Positions 60,514-64,000 of a stretch of 64,000 nucleotides of DNA are shown one piece after another. The notes below the pieces were generated by a model. It was given only the letters and a program-made list of their open reading frames with translations, searched no databases and had not been told where the DNA came from. The stretch is taken from positions 3,348,001 through 3,412,000 of the forward strand of contig OZ023188.1 of assembly GCA_963995505.1 (NCBI GenBank), written 5' to 3'. A program made the translations under genes and the position numbers. The stretch comes from Hypericum androsaemum (taxonomy: Eukaryota > Streptophyta > Magnoliopsida > Malpighiales > Hypericaceae). How positions within the stretch are numbered: position 1 is the first letter of the stretch; each line of letters begins with the position of its first letter.

Positions 60514-63500
60514 TTAGAATCTTTCGATTGATGTTACCTTCTTGATGATGTGCTTTAGCTTTTCTCCCTCGACCATCTGCTCCAGAAGCTTGTCTCTGTC
60601 GTCGGAAGATGCGAGTGGCATTCTCGTGTTATGATCCGAGGGATCTGCGGACTGAAAGAGCAGCTCGGAACATCGATATTTAACCGCTTGGCGTCCGTAT
60701 TTTTCCTCCTCCTTGGTCCCTGAGGCAAGCAGATGGTAGACGTGCACCACTTTCTCCTGGCCAAGCCGGTATGCTCGACATATCGCTTGCCTTTCAACCG
60801 AGGGGTTCCACCCTACGTCAAGCAGCACGACCCGGGAAGCACCAACCAGGCTGATACCCTCGGAACACGCCTTTGTCGAAGCAAGCATGATCTTGGATGC
60901 ACTCCTTGGATCGTTGAAGTCCACGATGGATGCCTGGCGCTGATCTAGGTTGGTCGTTCCACGTATAAGAAGGATCTCCCTCCCCTCCATCCAATGCAGC
61001 TTTTCTTCAAGTAGCCTGACAATCATGTTCAGTGGATCAATGAGTTGACTGAACACCAAAACTTTCTCACCAACCAAGTCGCAGAGCCGAATGAGCTCCA
61101 TAACGAACTTCGTTTTTGCTCCTGCATCTGGATCCTTTCGGACACCCTCTAGCACCCTTGTGTCAACAACACCAAGGCTTGGTATGTTTAGTTTTTTACG
61201 CAACAAACTCGGATGAACACAAACCAGGGTTACAGCTTGCTCCCAGTTGAAACTGCGATCAGTCAACGCATTATCTATCTGTTGAAGCAGATCTTTTTGC
61301 ATAGGTAGTGGCTCTAGAAAGACCAGAGAGTCCTTCAATCCAGGAAGCTTCTTTTGAAGTATACTACCCTTGTGCACATGCACAAATGGTTCAATCTCTC
61401 GCCAGACTATGTCGAATCTTTCCTTGTTCAGTTTATCATCATCAGACTGCTTAATTTGGCTAGTTAGAGAAGCCCACTTAGCCCTGGCTCTTGATTCCCG
61501 ACCACCCCGACGACCACTAGACATTCCATAGATTTTCTTGTCTACAAACTTCGGCCTGATTAAGCAGAAAATGTTGAACAGCTCGTCAAAGTTGTTCTGA
61601 AACGGCGTCCCGGATAGAATGATTTTTCTCCATGTCTTTATCTTGGATAGAGCCTTCCAGATAACACTGTTGTCGTTCCGGGGAGTATGCCCTTCGTCCA
61701 GGATTAGAAGGCCGGGGAGATCTAGAAGGGATCGCCACGCTCTGTCAAGCCCGGTCGGGGGCCTTGAAGTAAGTTGCACAAAAAGCTTATAGCTTAATGC
61801 AAGAACTCCACCATCAAGTTTCCAGGAAAGTAGCTTTATCAGACGGATTAACTCTAAGCTATGATTTCCAGGGCGTAATAACTCGAGGGCGGTTTTGTGT
61901 TCATTGCCAACAAGCCTTGGATCTTTCAGATTGAGGAAGGGAACTTCAACCTGCCACTTTTTGAATTCTGATTCCCAAGTCTGCAACATTCCGGTCGGAG
62001 CAATGATGATCGGCTTGCAGGCGTCGTATAACTTCATATAAGTCCGGAGGAATGCAATGGTAAGGCGAGTTTTTCCGGTCCCTGGAGCATGAGAAACCAC
62101 ACATCCACTCCCGCCTTGCAAGTCTACAGGCTTCTTCAGATCATCAAGTTGCAGTCCTCCAGCGATGTTTTTCCATAAGAACTCGAACCCTTCAACTTGA
62201 TGGGCGTGCATTCCTCTTCTTACCCCAGGTACTAAGCTCCAAACCGTGCCTTGCAAATCCGGAGATGGACTCAGACCTGACTCAGAATTGAATTGGAAGT
62301 CCTCGTATCGAAAATCATCGGGGAATTTGTTCCGCGAACGGAGATATTCTCTTCTTTCTGATCTTCCCCAAGGATACTTGCTCTGCATTATTCAAGAGTT
62401 CCATTTAAGAAACAAATGTGAGGAATGTTGTTGATACGATACCAAAAGAATCAGAAGCTTGGTAACATGTACAATGAATCAAGTTGGCATTTCCACCGAA
62501 ACGGAATTGCATGAAGCTAAGTTTCTTCATGCTTGAGGGACCAAAAGCTAAACTGAAATCTAACCGCAGGTGGTGTGAACAATGCTAATCTAAGTACAAT
62601 ATGTAAAAAATGCGAGACTTGCCATGGGGGGCGCATAATATTTGATCTCCAAGCGAACAAAAGAGCAACGTTGGCATACAATTCCAATCTCTTCGTCAAG
62701 AACAAATTGATGATTCCTTTGGCTGCAAAAGGCGGTATCTCCGACGTCATTACAAGTTTTAGGTTCGTTCTCCTCCTGTTGATCAGCACGAGAGATAGCA
62801 AGGTAAGGTTACATGTATAGATTGTCGATTCTGCTCTAAACTTGACTTTCTAGAGTACACACAGAATAGGTACGGAGTTTGATTAAATCTGGAAATAAGC
62901 ATATAAATTTTGGAAAAACAACAGCAGCATTTTCAGTAGCTGCGAATGCTTCAATTAGACTTGGTACATAATATTCAACTGCAAACTTGCATTCTGATTT
63001 TCCTCCCGGTTATTAGTTGTAGCATCAAGCGTGTACTATTAAAGAGCGACTAATCCTATTCGGCAAGTCCCGATATAGAAATGTAGAAAGAGAGAAACTA
63101 TACCATTTGGTCGCCGTTTTGACTAAGTGACAAAGCCATTTCATCCCAAAGTTGCAGATTTTCTTGATCCTCTTCTAGTTTCTTATCATGTGAAGGAGGA
63201 TCTTCAACACCAAAGGTGAATTTCAGTGCAAGTGTTGGTTCGCCGGGAAATCTGGTAATCTCTTCATAAGGGAGATTCTCATTTCCGTTCTTCAATATGG
63301 ATGCAACAAGAATCTTTTCAACTTCGTGATCTTTCAAAGGATCGTAGCAACGCTTTCTTTTTCTCGGGTTTCTAATGGTGCCATGCTTCACTTTCTGCTT
63401 CCCAACATCATCACTTTTTCTTCCTAAGGGGCTTCTCACAGTATTATCATTGACTTGGCAATTACCAGCCCTAAAATCTTCATCACCGGCAGAACTTTCT

Positions 63501-64000
63501 ATGTTTTTGTCACTGACTTTCTTGAAATGTGATCTAGTACGCATTGCCACGGGATCAACGAACTTGCATTGAGCAATATCCACGAGATCAACTGGTTTTT
63601 TCTCAAGAGTCTGACTTTCCTCTTCTTCATCCTCTTTATGCTTCCCAACTTCATCACTTTTTCCACCTAACGGCCTTCTCACGATGTCATCATTGACTTG
63701 GCACTTAACAATCCCAAAATCTCCTTCACCGGCAGAACTTTCCATGGTTCCATTACTAACTTTCCGCCTGCGGTATACTAAACGAAAATGTGATCTAGTA
63801 TGCATTGCCACGGGATCAACAAACTTGCACTGATCAATATCCACGGGATCAAATAGTTTGTTCCCAAGCGTTTGACTTTCCTCTTCTTCATCCTCTTGCT
63901 TCTCTACACAGCCTAGACCTATTACATATGAATTTGCAGAACTTTGTTCTCCTCCATCTTTGCATCTCTTAAAACTACCATTCACAGAATTCAAGGAAGT
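60514..64000 (-). CDS. CLSY: CLASSY3/4-like SNF2 protein of RNA-directed DNA methylation (N-terminus outside window)
   Basis: Three exons are visible on the - strand: 63104 to beyond 64000, 62623-62775 and 60514-62382. The frame is open at the right edge, so the start is outside. The N-terminal region is acidic, with KRKR-type basic clusters and an internal duplication of about 85 residues. Exon 2 gives CSQRNHQFVLDEEIGIVCQR then CSFVRLEIKYY, the Cys-rich CLASSY signature. The ATPase follows: APGTGKT (motif I), DEGH (II), SGTPFQNN (III), EKVLVFSQ, STKACSEGISL and QAICRAYRLGQ (VI). CLASSY proteins recruit RNA polymerase IV to chromatin to make siRNAs that direct DNA methylation. The intron between exons 2 and 3 starts with GC. 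CLSY3 versus CLSY4 cannot be told. Confidence 0.92.

Noticed and set aside
60555..60948. Open frames on both strands within the CLASSY last exon
   Set aside because: Alternative frames of a clearly conserved SNF2 coding exon.

Overview
The window is nuclear DNA of a flowering plant, most likely a eudicot. Its genes are split by GT-AG introns, its promoters carry plant motifs (TATA boxes, a telo-box, TGGGCC elements), and its transposons belong to plant lineages. I cannot name the species. Six genes are recognised with confidence, plus one family of small membrane proteins that I do not recognise. More than half of the window is repeats.

Layout. 1-16.7 kb is accessory sequence: a broken copy of the small membrane-protein gene at the left edge, a hAT-like element with a minisatellite core (1.2-1.7 kb), a PIF/Harbinger-like element carrying a pectinesterase exon (1.7-4.3 kb), LINE remnants (5.3-6.9 kb), shuffled local duplications (8-9.5 kb), a 2.8-kb T-rich array (9.9-12.7 kb), a truncated ankyrin gene (13.9 kb) and two more membrane-protein copies (15.0-15.9 kb). 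16.7-22.7 kb holds two housekeeping genes on the + strand: the 13-exon DXO1 decapping/deNADding enzyme, with a U2 snRNA fragment in an intron, and a three-exon CCDC97-like gene. 24.0-24.2 kb is a hAT MITE. 24.8-30.9 kb is a nearly full-length L1-type LINE with an 18-bp target duplication. 31.3-42.1 kb is a second hAT-like minisatellite element, split by a 10.4-kb Ty3/gypsy chromovirus on the - strand. 43.7-46.5 kb is the casein kinase 2 beta subunit. 49.7-50.7 kb is a Mutator-like foldback element with a C-rich core. 52.3-54.4 kb is a membrane-anchored MORN-repeat protein. 55.3-56.4 kb is a CLASSY-like gene fragment split by a 5'-truncated LINE, followed by another Mutator-like foldback element (56.8-57.5 kb). 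57.8-58.6 kb (- strand) is ribosomal protein eL43 with a classic ribosomal-protein promoter. 60.5-64 kb (- strand) is most of a CLASSY3/4-like SNF2 gene that runs off the right edge.

The genes do not form a pathway. They cover RNA 5'-end quality control (DXO1), probable splicing association (CCDC97), CK2 signalling, translation (eL43) and RNA-directed DNA methylation (CLSY). From memory, DXO1 and a CK2 beta gene are close neighbours in Arabidopsis (At4g17620, At4g17640), so the DXO1-CK2B part looks like conserved microsynteny pulled apart here by transposons.

Exon boundaries were set by hand: I joined splice sites that keep the reading frame and family similarity. Family assignments rest on remembered motifs, not on searches.
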